Below, in pieces: positions 29,195-40,150 of a stretch of 64,000 nucleotides of DNA. The stretch lies in the NCBI GenBank assembly GCA_903995115.1, contig LR877168.1, positions 371,001 through 435,000 on the forward strand, in the 5' to 3' direction. A program made the position numbers and the translations under genes. The notes beneath the pieces were generated by a model. That model was not told the DNA's origin, searched no databases, and saw nothing but the letters and a program-made list of their open reading frames with translations. The first letter of the stretch is position 1. Each line of letters begins with the position of its first letter. The DNA comes from Angomonas deanei. Lineage: Eukaryota; Euglenozoa; Kinetoplastea; Trypanosomatida; Trypanosomatidae.

Positions 29195-30412
29195 ATGTCC
29201 AACCAATTTCGATCGTCTCTTGTCCCGGAAGTGAAAGTTTCCGCCAACGTGATTTCTAAATCTGACGCGACCAAGAAAAGTTTATATGAGAATCCTGTCA
29301 AGTATGGAATGATTCCCTCCGTCGACCAACTTTTGAAGGATGACCCGCGCGTTGCCACCTCGGGGTCCAAAGATACAGAATTCGAGAATATTGTACTAGA
29401 TAACCTGCATATTTTTTCTTTTGAAAGTAGTGTTGACTGCCCACAGACGCCAGACGACTTTTACCGGAGGGAATCGGAGGGCAGAACCCTGACAAGGAGC
29501 GTGAGACAGGAGTACGTTGCACAGCGTGAAAGTGGGGATACACTGGAGCTGTCTTCCCTGCCCCCCACTGAATTTAGTGATTACGCGAGTCTTCTGCTCT
29601 TTATCCCCCATAAAAAGGGCGCCGGCGTCGCGGAGGTGGGCGTTCTGAAGCACCCGGTTTCTGTCTTACGGGCCGAACGGCATGGAAAGCAAGACATCCA
29701 AACTAATATTTCATCGGCGTGGGCCGATTTGCACGCTCAACAAAGCAAGGTCAATGTGAAAGACTTTGCGGTAAAAGATGACAACCCAAACGACGACGTT
29801 CACGAAACACCAATTGAGGTATTGGATGGGGAGGGGGGCGGGAAGCGGGACAGAGAAAACAGCGAGCAAGGCGGCAGCACACGTACCAAAGCGATCAAAG
29901 GGGACCCCGCCAGCAAGTCGAAAATTCGATCAATGTTCGCCGGAACCAGCCACGAAACGACGATCGAGCGAACACCGGCTGTTGCCCCTCCGAAGGAGGA
30001 CAGCACTGCCGCCACCACGGCTGGTAGCATTATTCGGGTTGGTGAGAAACCACCCGCTCCCGTTTCACTCCCTAGCGCGCCTGTGGCTGATGGGTCTGCC
30101 GCGGAGCCGGACGAGGGTGCGGACGACATTGCGTTGCCACAGCTGGTTAGCACCACTTTAGGCGCCTTGAGAGAGTCGGCCGGAAATGATAGATCCAAGG
30201 GAACCGCAATGAAGGAACTGGAGAAGCTGATTTTGAAGAAACTGCCTTCATCGTCCATTGTGGCTCAATGGGCAAAACCCCAGTCTGCCCGAGCGAAGGA
30301 TGCCCAAATGTGGCTTTCCAAGTGGAGGGAGAGATTGCGAAAGTACCTCCGCGAGGAGCAACTGCGTCTGGGCATTACCGTCTGCCAAGATGGGGAGTGG
30401 GTGAATTACTGA
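29195..30412 (+). CDS. Conserved-looking hypothetical protein with disordered centre
   Basis: The start at 29195 (MSNQFRSSLVPEVKV) gives 405 residues and follows a good splice acceptor. The front 170 residues look folded (NPVKYGMIPSVDQLL, DTEFENIVLDNLHIFSFE, FSDYASLLLFIPHKK, VGVLKHPVSVLRAERHG). The middle (about 195-320) is low in structure: rich in Asp, Glu, Lys, Ser, Thr, Ala and Pro. The last 70 residues are helical and basic, with LEKLILKKLP, a WLSKWRERLRKYLREEQLR helix and a short end GITVCQDGEWVNY. I recognise no domain. The layout, two folded ends with a charged linker, suits a scaffold or RNA-protein factor, but this is only an impression. Confidence 0.7.
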   Translation: MSNQFRSSLVPEVKVSANVISKSDATKKSLYENPVKYGMIPSVDQLLKDDPRVATSGSKDTEFENIVLDNLHIFSFESSVDCPQTPDDFYRRESEGRTLTRSVRQEYVAQRESGDTLELSSLPPTEFSDYASLLLFIPHKKGAGVAEVGVLKHPVSVLRAERHGKQDIQTNISSAWADLHAQQSKVNVKDFAVKDDNPNDDVHETPIEVLDGEGGGKRDRENSEQGGSTRTKAIKGDPASKSKIRSMFAGTSHETTIERTPAVAPPKEDSTAATTAGSIIRVGEKPPAPVSLPSAPVADGSAAEPDEGADDIALPQLVSTTLGALRESAGNDRSKGTAMKELEKLILKKLPSSSIVAQWAKPQSARAKDAQMWLSKWRERLRKYLREEQLRLGITVCQDGEWVNY

Positions 30413-30897
30413 CGCTGCTTTCAGCGGAAAGAAAAGCGATAGGATAGGAGCAATCGTAACATAAATGCTGGTGGGTGTTTTTAATGCTCTGCCCTGGCTT
30501 GCTTAACTTTTTTTTTTTGCTCCCGACCTTTCACACAGAACTACAGGCGCCCAACGTTTTTTCACTTCTCCCCTTTTTGTACCTCTTTTTTTTTATTCAG
30601 GATTTGATATCCGTTAGAGCATCAGATTTTTTATTTTTAGTTTACCGTTACCTCGCTTGCCGGTCTGGCCGGACTGCCATTTCGGAACAACGCGTTTTTA
30701 TGGGGGAGGGTGACTCGTCTGCGCCTGGTTTTGTGTCTGCGAAGGGGGAACGGTTGGATTCCCTTAGTATGTGGAACTCTGACTCGGAGAGCGAGGAGTA
30801 CCTGTAGGGCGTCAAGTTCGATTACGGCGTATAGTTTCTTTTGATGCCTACTTGGCAAAAATATAATGTTCATTTTTTTTAGTACTAATATTTTTTT
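30413..30897. other. Spacer; no gene supported
   Basis: Pyrimidine-rich AT DNA. A 35-codon frame at 30700-30807 starts MGEGDSSAPGFVSAKG and ends SMWNSDSESEEYL; it has no support beyond being open. It could be the worn end of a lost gene. Confidence 0.4.
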
Positions 30898-31173
30898 CCA
30901 AATCTTGAAGAGGTGCGTGCAAGCAGAAGCGGTATCACCGACGTTGCTGCCATCGCCCAGCGCCCCGCTCTTCGGTCCGTCAACGCACGTGGCTGTCCCC
31001 AACTTCAGTCGGTGGATGTATTGTTGGAGAGGGGTGATGTGAAGGTGCACTACGACGAATAGTGACGGACACGGTAGACACACAAGTTATCTCATTTTTT
31101 ATTTTTATTCCGGCTAGAGGGTGGGGTATTCCCGCTGCTGACGCAGTACCCCTTCTCCTCTATCTGGATGCCC
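30898..31173 (+). pseudogene. Tail of an LRRP gene with its 3' UTR (remnant)
   Basis: Bases 30898-31063 are strikingly similar to 55360-55516, the end of the third LRRP copy: shared stretches include GGTATCACCGACGTT, TGTCCCCAACTTCA and TCGGTGGATGTATT, reading CPQLQSVDV near the end of both proteins. The similarity goes on past the stop into the 3' UTR (CGGCTAGAGGGT and CTCTATCTGGATGC in both). No front half exists here, so this is a displaced 3' piece of the leucine-rich-repeat family found further right. It lies upstream of the PSA-like antigen. Confidence 0.8.
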
Positions 31174-31375
31174 ACGTGGATTAAAAGTGACATCTTTGTT
31201 TGTGCCAGGAACATTTGCAAAAAAAAAAAAAAAAGTCAGAAACGCAAAAGTTTAACCGTCTTGATCACCGTGGATCTACTCTTTCTCCTTCGCCCGTTGT
31301 TAAGTTTATTTCTTTGTTTTTGCTCAATCCCTACAGTTTTTTTTTTTTTTACCCTCTTTCATTTTTTGATCCTGA
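31174..31375. other. Leader region of the PSA-like antigen gene
   Basis: It contains an A run (31219-31233), a pyrimidine-rich tract and a CTACAG at 31331-31336 that could accept the spliced leader, then a further T run close to the ATG at 31376. Confidence 0.45.
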
Positions 31376-34300
31376 ATGACATCTCCGCCCCGTCATTCCG
31401 TCCGTTCCATCCTGTTGACGGGTTTGTTATTGCTCGTGTCAGCCACCGCCGATGACTCGGTCGCTTATGTGGCGAATTTACTGACCAAAATGGGCATTTC
31501 TGGTGTCACCACCAGTAATGTTTGTACCACTGGTGGGATCACTTGTACGAATGGTATTGTGACAGCAATCATCTTGCAGTCAGTCCCCTCCTTTACGAGT
31601 GCCACCAGAACATTGCCCGACCACACAGCGGCGCCTTTCAATACGTACAATTATGCTGGGATGAGTGTGAATACCATTGCGTGCGATCGTTGCGCTACAC
31701 TTACTGGAAGCCTTCCTGCTGCTTGGGGTAGTTGGAAGAGTTTAACAACTGTAAACTTTTATTCTGCAGGGCTTTCCGGAACCCTTCCGAGCCAGTGGAG
31801 CGGTATGACCAATTTGGTGACACTATATCTCAACGGCAATGGTTTTACAGGCAGTCTTCCTCCTAGCTGGAGTTCCATGACCAAGCTTAATGTGGCCAAT
31901 TTTGGGTCGAGCAGGAGTATCTCTGGTACACTTCCTCCCGAGTGGGGTAGTATGACGTCGTTAACCCAGCTATACCTAGACAATACCCAGCTTTCGGGTA
32001 CACTACCACCTCAGTGGAGTGGCATGACTTCAATGGTCACTTTCCAACTATACAGTACTAAGGTTTCCGGTACACTGCCGCCGGAGTGGAGTTCCATGAA
32101 ATCGGTGAGCCTACTTTGGCTGAGACAGAGCCAGCTCACAGGCACTTTGCCGCCGGAGTGGAGTAGTATGACCGCACTCACCGACTTTCGAGTTCACACC
32201 AATAAAATCACCGGCACACTGCCACCTTCGTGGCGTTCCATGAAATTGCTTAGAGTAATAGGATTACAAGAAAACCAGTTCACAGGCACTTTGCCTCCGG
32301 AGTGGAGTAGTATGAACGCACTTCACACCTTTCACTTTTTTACTAACCAGTTCACTGGTACCCTACCACCTCAGTGGAGTTCCATGACCGGACTAGTCGA
32401 CTTCCGATTTGACGACAATCAGCTCACTGGTTCACTCCCACCATCGTGGGGTTCTATGGCAGCGGTGGTCAAACTTGTGGGGCGACAAAACCAGCTCACT
32501 GGTACTCTCCCGCCGGAGTGGAGTGGTATGACTGCTATCGATGATTTGGAAATTCAAACCAATAAGATTACCGGCACAGTGCCGCCATCATGGGGTTCCA
32601 TGACGAAACTCCGAGTGTTTGGATTACAAGAGAACCAGCTCACCGGCACACTGCCGCCACAGTGGAGCAACATGAAAGCACTTCAGGTTTTTTACATTTT
32701 CAACAATCAGCTGGACGGTACACTACCGGCCCAGTGGAGTGGCATGACCTCAATGAGAGATTTACAGATGTACAGCAATAAGTTTACCGGACAACTGCCG
32801 CCATCGTGGAGTTCCATGACGAACCTCGTGACTCTTCGTGTTGAGCAGAACAGTCTTACCGGCACACTGCCGAGTAGCTGGGGTTCCATGACATCACTGA
32901 GTACCTTATATCTTTATGGGAACGAGCTTACCGGCACACTACCGCCGCAGTGGAGTACACTGACCAAGCTTCAGTACTTTTATCTTTACAGCAACCAGCT
33001 CACTGGTACACTCCCACCCCAGTGGAGTGGCATGACGGCGCTGTACAATTTTCAGCTGTACAACAACTTGTTTACGGGTTCACTGCCGGCGGGTTGGGGT
33101 TCCATGACGAACCTCGTGACTCTTCGTTTTTATTAAAAAAATTTTTCCGGCAAACTCCCAATTTGGTGGGGGTTAAAAAAAAAAAAAAAATTAAATTATT
33201 TATAGGAAAGTGGAGTACACTGACCAAGCTTCAGTACTTTTATCTTTACAGCAACCAGCTCACTGGTACACTACCACCGCAGTGGAGTGGCATGACGGCA
33301 CTGTACAATTTTCAGCTGTGCAACAACTTGTTTACGGGTTCACTGCCGGCGGAGTGGAGTACACTAACCAAGCTTCAGTACTTTTATCTTTACAATAACC
33401 GACTCACTGGTACACTACCATCGCAGTGGAGCACCATGACTGCCCTTCGTGATTTTCAGCTGTACAGCAACCAGTTTACGGGTACGATTCCGAGCAGTTG
33501 GAGTGCCATGACAGGCCTTACGTACTTGTACCTTTACGACAACCAGCTCACTGGTACGCTCCCCGATACGCTTCCCCCTAAAATACAGCAATTTCAGGTG
33601 TACAACAATACCATCACCGGCTACATCCCACAGTCCTACACCACGACAAACTATCCATCCGTGAAGAGCATTTTACTGCGAGAGAACCCGCAACTGCATG
33701 GTTGCGTACCGCCCAGCTGGAAAGTTACCACGAACGCCCTCTATAAATCTTACACGGATTTGCGGGACAGTAACTCCACCCTCACTTGTGAAAATTGTAC
33801 GTCGTACGATACATTGGGGTGTGCGGCGTGTGCGGCCGGTTCAAAGGTGGACGACACAACTCGTCAGTGCGTGGAGAAGGGATGTTCGGTGGAGAATTGC
33901 AAGAGTTGCGTATTTGACACAGAGGACGAGTGCGCCACCTGCGGCGATGACTACAAGATGGACGGAACTGCTTGCGAGCTAAAGACATGCGCCCAGGCAC
34001 CCTGCAAAGGATGCACCTCGTCTTCTGGTGACGACGATGTTTGCGTAAGTTGCAGTGACCCATACGTGTTTGAGGAGTCTACAGGCCAGTGCACGGGTTG
34101 CATTGCCGGCTACAAGAGAGACGGTGCCCTGTGCGTGGAGAAGGAGTGCCTTGTGGAGAATTGCACGACTTGCGTATTTGACACGGAGGACCGGTGCGAC
34201 AGTTGCAACGATAACTACAAGGTCGGAGAAACAGCATCTTGCGAGCTAAAGACATGTGCCCAAGAACCCTGCAAAGGATGCACCTCATCCTCTGGTGACG

Positions 34301-35208
34301 ACGACACTTGCACGGCGTGTGGACCCGGATACGAGGTGGGCGGCACCGTTTGCGTTGAGAAGGAGTGCTTGGTGAAGAACTGTTCCAGGTGTGTGTTTGA
34401 CACGAAGGACCAATGCGAAACCTGCGACATGAACCAAAAGTCCGACGGCAAGGGAGGCTGCACACCGATGGTCTGCTCGGTGGAGAACTGCACCAAGTGC
34501 GTCGATGACACAGAGGACCAATGCGAAAGCTGTGGCACAAATTTGAAGCCTGACGAGAGTGGAGAGTGCATACCAATGCAGTGCTCAGTAGCGAATTGCA
34601 CCAAATGCGTGGAGAATACGGAGGACCAATGCGAAAGCTGCGGCACAAATTTGAAGCCCGATGAAACTGGAGAGTGCATTCCGATGGTCTGCTCAGTGAC
34701 GAATTGTACCAAGTGCGTCGATGACACAGAGGACCAATGCGCTGAATGCGAAGGGGACCTTGTCGCCAAGAACGGAGGCTGCGGAGCGAAGGATGGTGGC
34801 GGCGGGCTCCCCTTGGGTGCCATTATTGGTATCGTCATTGGGGTGGCGGTGCTGCTCCTTTTGCTGATCCTCCTTCTCCTGTTCTTTTGCTGCCGGAAGA
34901 GCAAGACGACTCACGAGTACGTCGATCACGCAGACGGAAATGAAATGGAGACACGCAACACGGAACCGAAAGAGAAGGTGGACGTCACGGAGGAGACGGA
35001 GGTGACGATGCTGGACCGCGGCCAAACGGAGGGCAGGACGGAGGTCCGGAATCCTCTGGATGAGACCCCGCAAGACGACACTACCCAGACCACCGCCCCG
35101 CGAAGGAAGGCACGAAGAGCAAGGAGCGTGCGCAACACCGCAGCTGAAATTGCCGACATTGACTTGGATTACATGTACGACAACAATAATGAAATTGTGG
35201 AAGACTAA
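31376..35208 (+). CDS. PSA/GP46-like leucine-rich-repeat surface antigen with Cys-rich stalk and transmembrane anchor; one disturbed stretch
   Basis: A signal peptide (MTSPPRHSVRSILLTGLLLLVSATA) leads into about twenty 24-residue repeats of the type LTGTLPPEWSSMTALxxFxLxxNQ, the LRR form of Leishmania PSA-2/GP46. After them comes a Cys-rich stalk (33780-34790) of repeated C-x-x-x-NCTKCVDDTEDQCxxC units, a transmembrane helix (about 34795-34890, LPLGAIIGIVIGVAVLLLLL) and an acidic cytoplasmic tail ending DNNNEIVED. Leishmania PSA is usually GPI-anchored; here a helix anchors it. The first frame ends at 33136 and the second is in another frame; between them 33136-33207 is a garbled, A-rich stretch that still faintly resembles a repeat unit. 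Repeats on both sides (32950-33110, 33210-33370) are almost identical. I read one gene with a damaged or badly assembled joint. Such proteins face the host or vector; complement and macrophage binding are known for PSA-2. Confidence 0.85.
32952..33396 (+). repeat. Near-identical LRR block repeated on both sides of a damaged joint
   Basis: The block at about 32952-33105 (TGGAGTACACTGACCAAGC...) recurs at about 33212-33365 with only a few differences, while neighbouring LRR units in the same gene are much more diverged. It is either a recent tandem duplication or an assembly artefact around the A-rich joint. Confidence 0.75.
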
Positions 35209-36530
35209 TCAAGGATGGAGGAATCTTTCCCTGACTTTTTTTTTTGAAGCAGTGTGTGTGGGGGAACATTGTGCGTCCAAAACAAAGTAAAATACACAAT
35301 AACAGTAAAAAAAGTGAACGCTTTTTAATCCGTCTCAAGCTGTGCATGGTACCTTTTTTTTTTCATTCATTCATTCATTTTTTTTGTTTTTGTGCTATGT
35401 TCCCCTTCCCCAGGCAAAAAAAAAAAAAAAAAAAAGTGTGAGAATATACAAAAAGCAGTCCGAGCAGGTAGAAAACAATGAACGTAAGAGTAAAGGAAGA
35501 GAAGTGTATCGCGTTACCCTCGTACACGCATTTTCCACTTGCTTGGTGTTCTTTTCTTTCGTGGTTTTCTGCAGCGCCAAACGAGTAATTAATAGCAATG
35601 TGTTGGTCGGAAAAAGTGAGCTTACAAATGCACTAAAACTGCACCCCTCGAAAGGTGCATACGATGAGACCACAGGCGTCCTCTTTTTTCTTGTGATGCA
35701 CCTCGTTTTTTTTTTGTGAGGTCACTGAACTTTCCTACCCGTAGAGTTTTTTAAAGATGTTTATACATAATACATAACACATTTCTTTTTTATTTTATTC
35801 CTTCCTTTTTTTTTTTTTATGAGTGCAAAATATACATTTTTTTTTTTAATTTTTATGAAACAAGCTTTTTTTTCATTTCTGTTTACTTTCAAACATGAAA
35901 ATAGTAGAGATAAATTCATATTATGCAGCTATTTTTTCTCTCGGCAATCTTGGTATTTCAGTGTTGTCGCCTAGCGACTCTGACCCGCTTTAACTGTGCC
36001 CCTTTCCCCTCTACCTTTCTTAAAGTTTCAAATATAATTTCGACATACATGTCCCTGTGAAATTAAGCTTCGGGAGGCATTCGGAGTCTTCACACGAACG
36101 TTTCACTATTACCTCTTAGTGGCTGTTATCTCTCTTTTCTAAAATACCAGCTAGAGATAATAGCTAGATGCCCACAACGAAGTGTACAAGAGACGAGACT
36201 TCCGACACAACGGTGAAAACACAGAAAAGAAAGCACCCAATGCCAAAACGATGATTCCCTCTCCGCTGACGGCAGACCCAACCCACGACAACGAAACGCT
36301 TTCCCACACACTTGACCGTCTTCAGGAGGTCCTCCTCAAATACAGATATGGTTTTCCTCAGTGATAAAGTCTGCCGAACCGGACGATAGAAATCAAGAAA
36401 CTATTCATTATTATTCAAAAAAAAAAAAAAAGCGAAAGGTTGAAAAAAAGACCCTTTTAGAGTATGCCATTGCGTGGGATGCTTCTATAAAACGTGATCG
36501 CGGAATTTCTGTATCACGCGGTGTCAAGGT
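35209..36530. other. Long spacer, no intact gene
   Basis: AT-rich, with many T and A runs (for example 35415-35433, 35805-35819, 36418-36431). It should include the antigen gene's 3' UTR. A short open frame ends at 36364 (LQEVLLKYRYGFPQ) but has no support. Nothing else could be recognised. Confidence 0.5.
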
Positions 36531-36736
36531 GCTCCTCTGTGCCAGTGCGGGTGCCTCACCCTCGCCGTCCGCCACGACGACGACTTCAGCAACCTCCTCC
36601 CCCAAGAACGGTCATCTTCAAGGGCGGGGTGGTGCCGACCGTGAACAAGGCCGTCGCCAAGAAGCACAAGAAGAGCTCCAAGCGGGCCAAGATGCCCAAC
36701 TGCCAGTACCTAAGCACGGTGAGCGCATTTTTATAG
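36531..36736 (+). pseudogene. C-terminal fragment of a histone H2A-family gene
   Basis: Two frames of this GC-rich island match the end of trypanosome histone H2A. Bases from about 36552 read CLTLAVRHDDDFSNLL (H2A: MLAVRHDEDLGALL), and after a change of frame near 36603 the text continues FKGGVVPTVNKAVAKKHKK and SSKRAKM (H2A: SRGGVMPSLNKALAKKHKSSKKAK). The stop is at 36734-36736. The histone-fold front half is absent. The GC content stands out from the AT-rich flanks, as expected for a relic of a highly expressed gene. Whether it came from H2A or H2A.Z cannot be decided. No start codon or splice site fits, so it is probably silent. Confidence 0.75.
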
Positions 36737-37001
36737 ATATTTTTGTTTATTCATTTGATTTGTGTTTTCTGTTTGGTTGCTCGCGATGGGGCTGTTGTGG
36801 TTAGGGGCCGGACGGTCTCGGATTACGTGCTTGCTTACTACACTCTTTGCAATATTTTTCCTCATCCTGTTCCCCGTCTTTCCTAATGGCTAGATATATA
36901 TTTTTTCGTTAGAGCCTTTCATAATTTTTTTTCTTCAAGTCAGTATTAATTGTTTTTTTTTTTTTTTAATTGTTTGTTTGTTTTTCCATAAAGTGTTTGC
37001 A
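36737..37001. other. Leader region of the leishmanolysin gene
   Basis: T-rich, with a T run at about 36954-36967 just before the start. No gene seen. Confidence 0.45.
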
Positions 37002-39311
37002 ATGCTCCGCCACATTTCCTTGGTAATATTTGCCCTTCTTTTGCTTGGGGTGCAGTCCTCGCTGACCCACGAATGCAATCACGGAGAACACCTCCTTAAG
37101 CAAGTGCAGAGCGGCGGTATATATAACAGAGCTGCCAATTTGCAACAACCACAGGAACTCAGCGCGAGGGACTCTTCTCGCTATCGACCAGTGAGAATAA
37201 AAGTTGGATTTGACCAACTAAGCGACCCAACCAAGTACTGCACCTCAGCCACTCAATCCGTTACAGACATGTACGGGAAGCCGATCGCCTGCACGGAAGC
37301 CAACATATTAACCGATGAGAAGCGTAAGATCATTACAGAGTACTTATTTCCAAAGGCGACCGCACTTCTCGCCACAAAGTTGAATGCCCTCACTCTTGGA
37401 AATTTGGGCGTAACGGCAGAAGAACTACGTGGGTGCTCCTATTTCACCGCATCTGGGGATATTGCGGCGAAAACGGATCACGATTTCATCATGTTGGTTT
37501 CTGCCTCCCCCGTACCCGAGGGTGTCGCCGCGTCGGCCCTGACTTGTGTAATGGACGGCAGGAGGCGTTTGGTGGGCATTGTCAATATCGCACCGAGTAC
37601 GGCGGAGCGATCGGTCCGAGCTGTACGTGTTATCTTTCACGAGTTTCTCCACGCCATGGGATTTGGCGACGGTGGCCAGATCAAAACTACTATTCGAGGT
37701 GTGGCGGACCTTGATGCCCTGAACGGCCAAGCAGTCCTAAAGCATGCCAAAGATCACTACGCGTGTAGTAGTCTCCAGGCGCTGGAAACCAACAATGGAA
37801 TTCACTGGATGGGGAGGACGTCTCTTTACGATGTCATGTACACCAGTTCCACCGCGGTCGAATTCATTTCTCACATGACGCTAGCGGCTATGGAGGACAC
37901 AGGGTACTACTTACCCAACTACGCACAAGCGGAGACTCTGCCCTTCGGCTACCATGCTGGTTGCTCATTTCTGAATGAGGCGTGCATTGCTGGCGGAAAA
38001 ACAGAATTTCCTCAGTTTTTCGCTGTTTCAGCAGGCGAGACCCGCTGCACGGCCGATTTTTCAGCGGTGGGTTCCGGCGAAACACGGTCCAGCTCGTGCT
38101 CGGATAGCAGGTTTGACTACTTTGGCGATGGGAAATGTACCTGGCTTGGCTCCGTAATGGATTACTGCCCGATTTATGCAACATCAAAGCAATGCGAAGC
38201 GACGGAAACGGATTGGGTCAGCCGCTGCTTTAATTACAATGGCGGGACGAATGCCGCCTGCCTCCCTGTTCAATGCGATTTCGAGAAGCAGACCTACACC
38301 GTCGGTGGATCGTCGTGCTCAGAAGGCCAACATGTCACTGTTAATTCCGTGTCTTACGAGTGCCTGCGCTTTTTTGAAGCCTGCCCGTACAGGTTATCTG
38401 ACGGCCTCGTGACACTGTGCTCTATTCCAAGTTGTGAAGTGTGTAACGGCGACGTTTGTACCAAGTGCAACGACCCACTGGTACCTTCCGACGACGGCAA
38501 ATCGTGCGTGCAATCGACTACGACTCCCCCAGCCAAGTGTGACCCGAATTGCAAGACGTGCAACAATGGTGTCTGCGAAGCTTGTAATGACCCGTACGTG
38601 CTTTCTACCTCCAAAACCTGTGACTACCCCTCCGGTACGTGTGACCCAAATTGCAAGACATGCAACAATGGTGTCTGTGAAGCCTGTAATGATCCGTACG
38701 TACTGTCGGCCTCCAAAGCGTGCAACCTCCCCTCCGGTGCGTGTGACCCAAATTGCAAGACATGCAACAATGGTGTATGTGAAGCTTGCAATGACCCATA
38801 CGTACTGTCGGCCTCCAAAACCTGTGTCTCCCCCTCTGGTACCTGTACCTCGAATTGCAAGACGTGTACCAATAACGTTTGCACCCAATGCGAAGACGCG
38901 TATATGATTACATCGGAAAGTTCGCTGTGTGTCAGCAAAATTGAGAGTTGCGTTTCTGCGACCGATGACGGTAAGTGTACTTCGTGCTCTGGCAGCCGTA
39001 AACCGTCTGAGGATGGCTCAAAGTGCAACAGCAAAGGCATTCCGTGGTGGGTATGGCTCATTATTGGCCTTGTCGGAGCAGCGGTGGTACTTGCCATTAT
39101 CATCTCCGCGGTTTGCTGTTGCTGCTGCAGCGACACCAATCTTTACGGTGAGAGCAAGTCATCCCACTCCTCGCGGTCCTCCTCAATGTCCAGCCGCGGC
39201 TTTGACGATTCCTATTCAGACTCGTACTCCGGTTCGTACAGTGGTTCGAGTAGTAGATCGGGCAGCAGCTCTAGCTGGCGATCAGGGTCCTCTTCGGGAA
39301 GATTCTACTAA
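37002..39311 (+). CDS. Leishmanolysin (GP63, peptidase M8) with Cys-rich repeats and a transmembrane anchor
   Basis: The first ATG at 37002 (MLRHISLVIFALLLLGVQS) gives a signal peptide and 769 residues. The zinc motif HEFLHAMGF is at 213-221 and the downstream third-His and Met-turn region reads GIHWMGRTSLYDVMYTS, then MEDTGYYLPNY as in the family. A pro-segment with a possible Cys switch precedes it. The C-terminus departs from classical GPI-anchored GP63: four repeats of CDPNCKTCNNGVCEACNDPY and a helix (WWVWLIIGLVGAAVVLAIII) followed by a Ser-rich tail. Leishmanolysin cleaves host and self proteins at the parasite surface. The Cys-rich stalk resembles that of the upstream PSA-like antigen. 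One unbroken frame with all catalytic residues; it looks active. Confidence 0.93.
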   Translation: MLRHISLVIFALLLLGVQSSLTHECNHGEHLLKQVQSGGIYNRAANLQQPQELSARDSSRYRPVRIKVGFDQLSDPTKYCTSATQSVTDMYGKPIACTEANILTDEKRKIITEYLFPKATALLATKLNALTLGNLGVTAEELRGCSYFTASGDIAAKTDHDFIMLVSASPVPEGVAASALTCVMDGRRRLVGIVNIAPSTAERSVRAVRVIFHEFLHAMGFGDGGQIKTTIRGVADLDALNGQAVLKHAKDHYACSSLQALETNNGIHWMGRTSLYDVMYTSSTAVEFISHMTLAAMEDTGYYLPNYAQAETLPFGYHAGCSFLNEACIAGGKTEFPQFFAVSAGETRCTADFSAVGSGETRSSSCSDSRFDYFGDGKCTWLGSVMDYCPIYATSKQCEATETDWVSRCFNYNGGTNAACLPVQCDFEKQTYTVGGSSCSEGQHVTVNSVSYECLRFFEACPYRLSDGLVTLCSIPSCEVCNGDVCTKCNDPLVPSDDGKSCVQSTTTPPAKCDPNCKTCNNGVCEACNDPYVLSTSKTCDYPSGTCDPNCKTCNNGVCEACNDPYVLSASKACNLPSGACDPNCKTCNNGVCEACNDPYVLSASKTCVSPSGTCTSNCKTCTNNVCTQCEDAYMITSESSLCVSKIESCVSATDDGKCTSCSGSRKPSEDGSKCNSKGIPWWVWLIIGLVGAAVVLAIIISAVCCCCCSDTNLYGESKSSHSSRSSSMSSRGFDDSYSDSYSGSYSGSSSRSGSSSSWRSGSSSGRFY

Positions 39312-40150
39312 CTGCCCTGTTCCATTTGGTGCCACTGTTCTCTGTGTGGGAGCACTTTTAGTGGTGTATAGCCTTGACGGCTGGGCTTCCGTTGACATTT
39401 TTCGCAACGGTACTAGTCCAAGAGGAGGAACGATTCCTTCCCGCCACTTGAATGGCTGTCTTGCAACACGTAATCGGAGGACGAGCTACGCTGTTAAGGG
39501 TGTACGCCCCACAGAAACAGGGTGCACCATTTTTTTTTTTCCCAACTGTTGGGTTCCACCTTCCCCCCCTTTTTTTTTTCAATGTTGTATTGCAGGTTGA
39601 ACGTGTCCACACTAATCTAAGCACAATACAATATTAGGAGCACTGGCAAGGACGTGTCCCCAGCCCCGAATAGGAAAAACACCATTTTTTTTTTTTTTTG
39701 AAGAGTTAGGTTGTGTCCCCTTTTCCGTATTTCTGCCTTTCTGCAGTTTTTCTTCTTTCTTTTTTTTCCCTTCGTGCATTTCATGGTGGTACAAAGCTTT
39801 TTATTACTGAAGAAGGTCACCCGTCGCAAAAAACTACAACAGTGCCAATTAATCATCGTACATTCGCTTTTTTTTTTTTTTAAATTGTAATTTTTTTTTT
39901 TTTTATTCACGCCTTGCGATGAGAGTGGAAGGGATTGATGCCCGCTAGTGAGAGGGTGCTTGAATAGACAAGTCGGTAGATATAGTATAAACAATGTAAG
40001 GTCATACTTTTCATCAATCTTTAGGAAATGGTGTAGGAGAGAACATGTTGAGAAACAGGACATGCATTCTACTCTTTTCTGCTTTTTATTATTATTCTCT
40101 CTCTCTCTCTCTCTTTCTCTGTTATTAGCTTACCGTCCCACTTGTTTGGA
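39312..40150. other. Long spacer, no gene
   Basis: Contains several T runs (39532-39540, 39566-39578, 39684-39699, 39869-39881, 39891-39904) and a CT microsatellite at 40095-40120 that may serve as the splice tract of the following LRRP remnant. No gene can be supported. Confidence 0.5.

Noticed and set aside
30475-30807. 110-codon frame
   Set aside because: Pyrimidine-rich front, no homology; only the last 35 codons look protein-like.
35342-35719. 125-codon frame
   Set aside because: Made largely of homopolymer-coded Phe and Lys; no motif.
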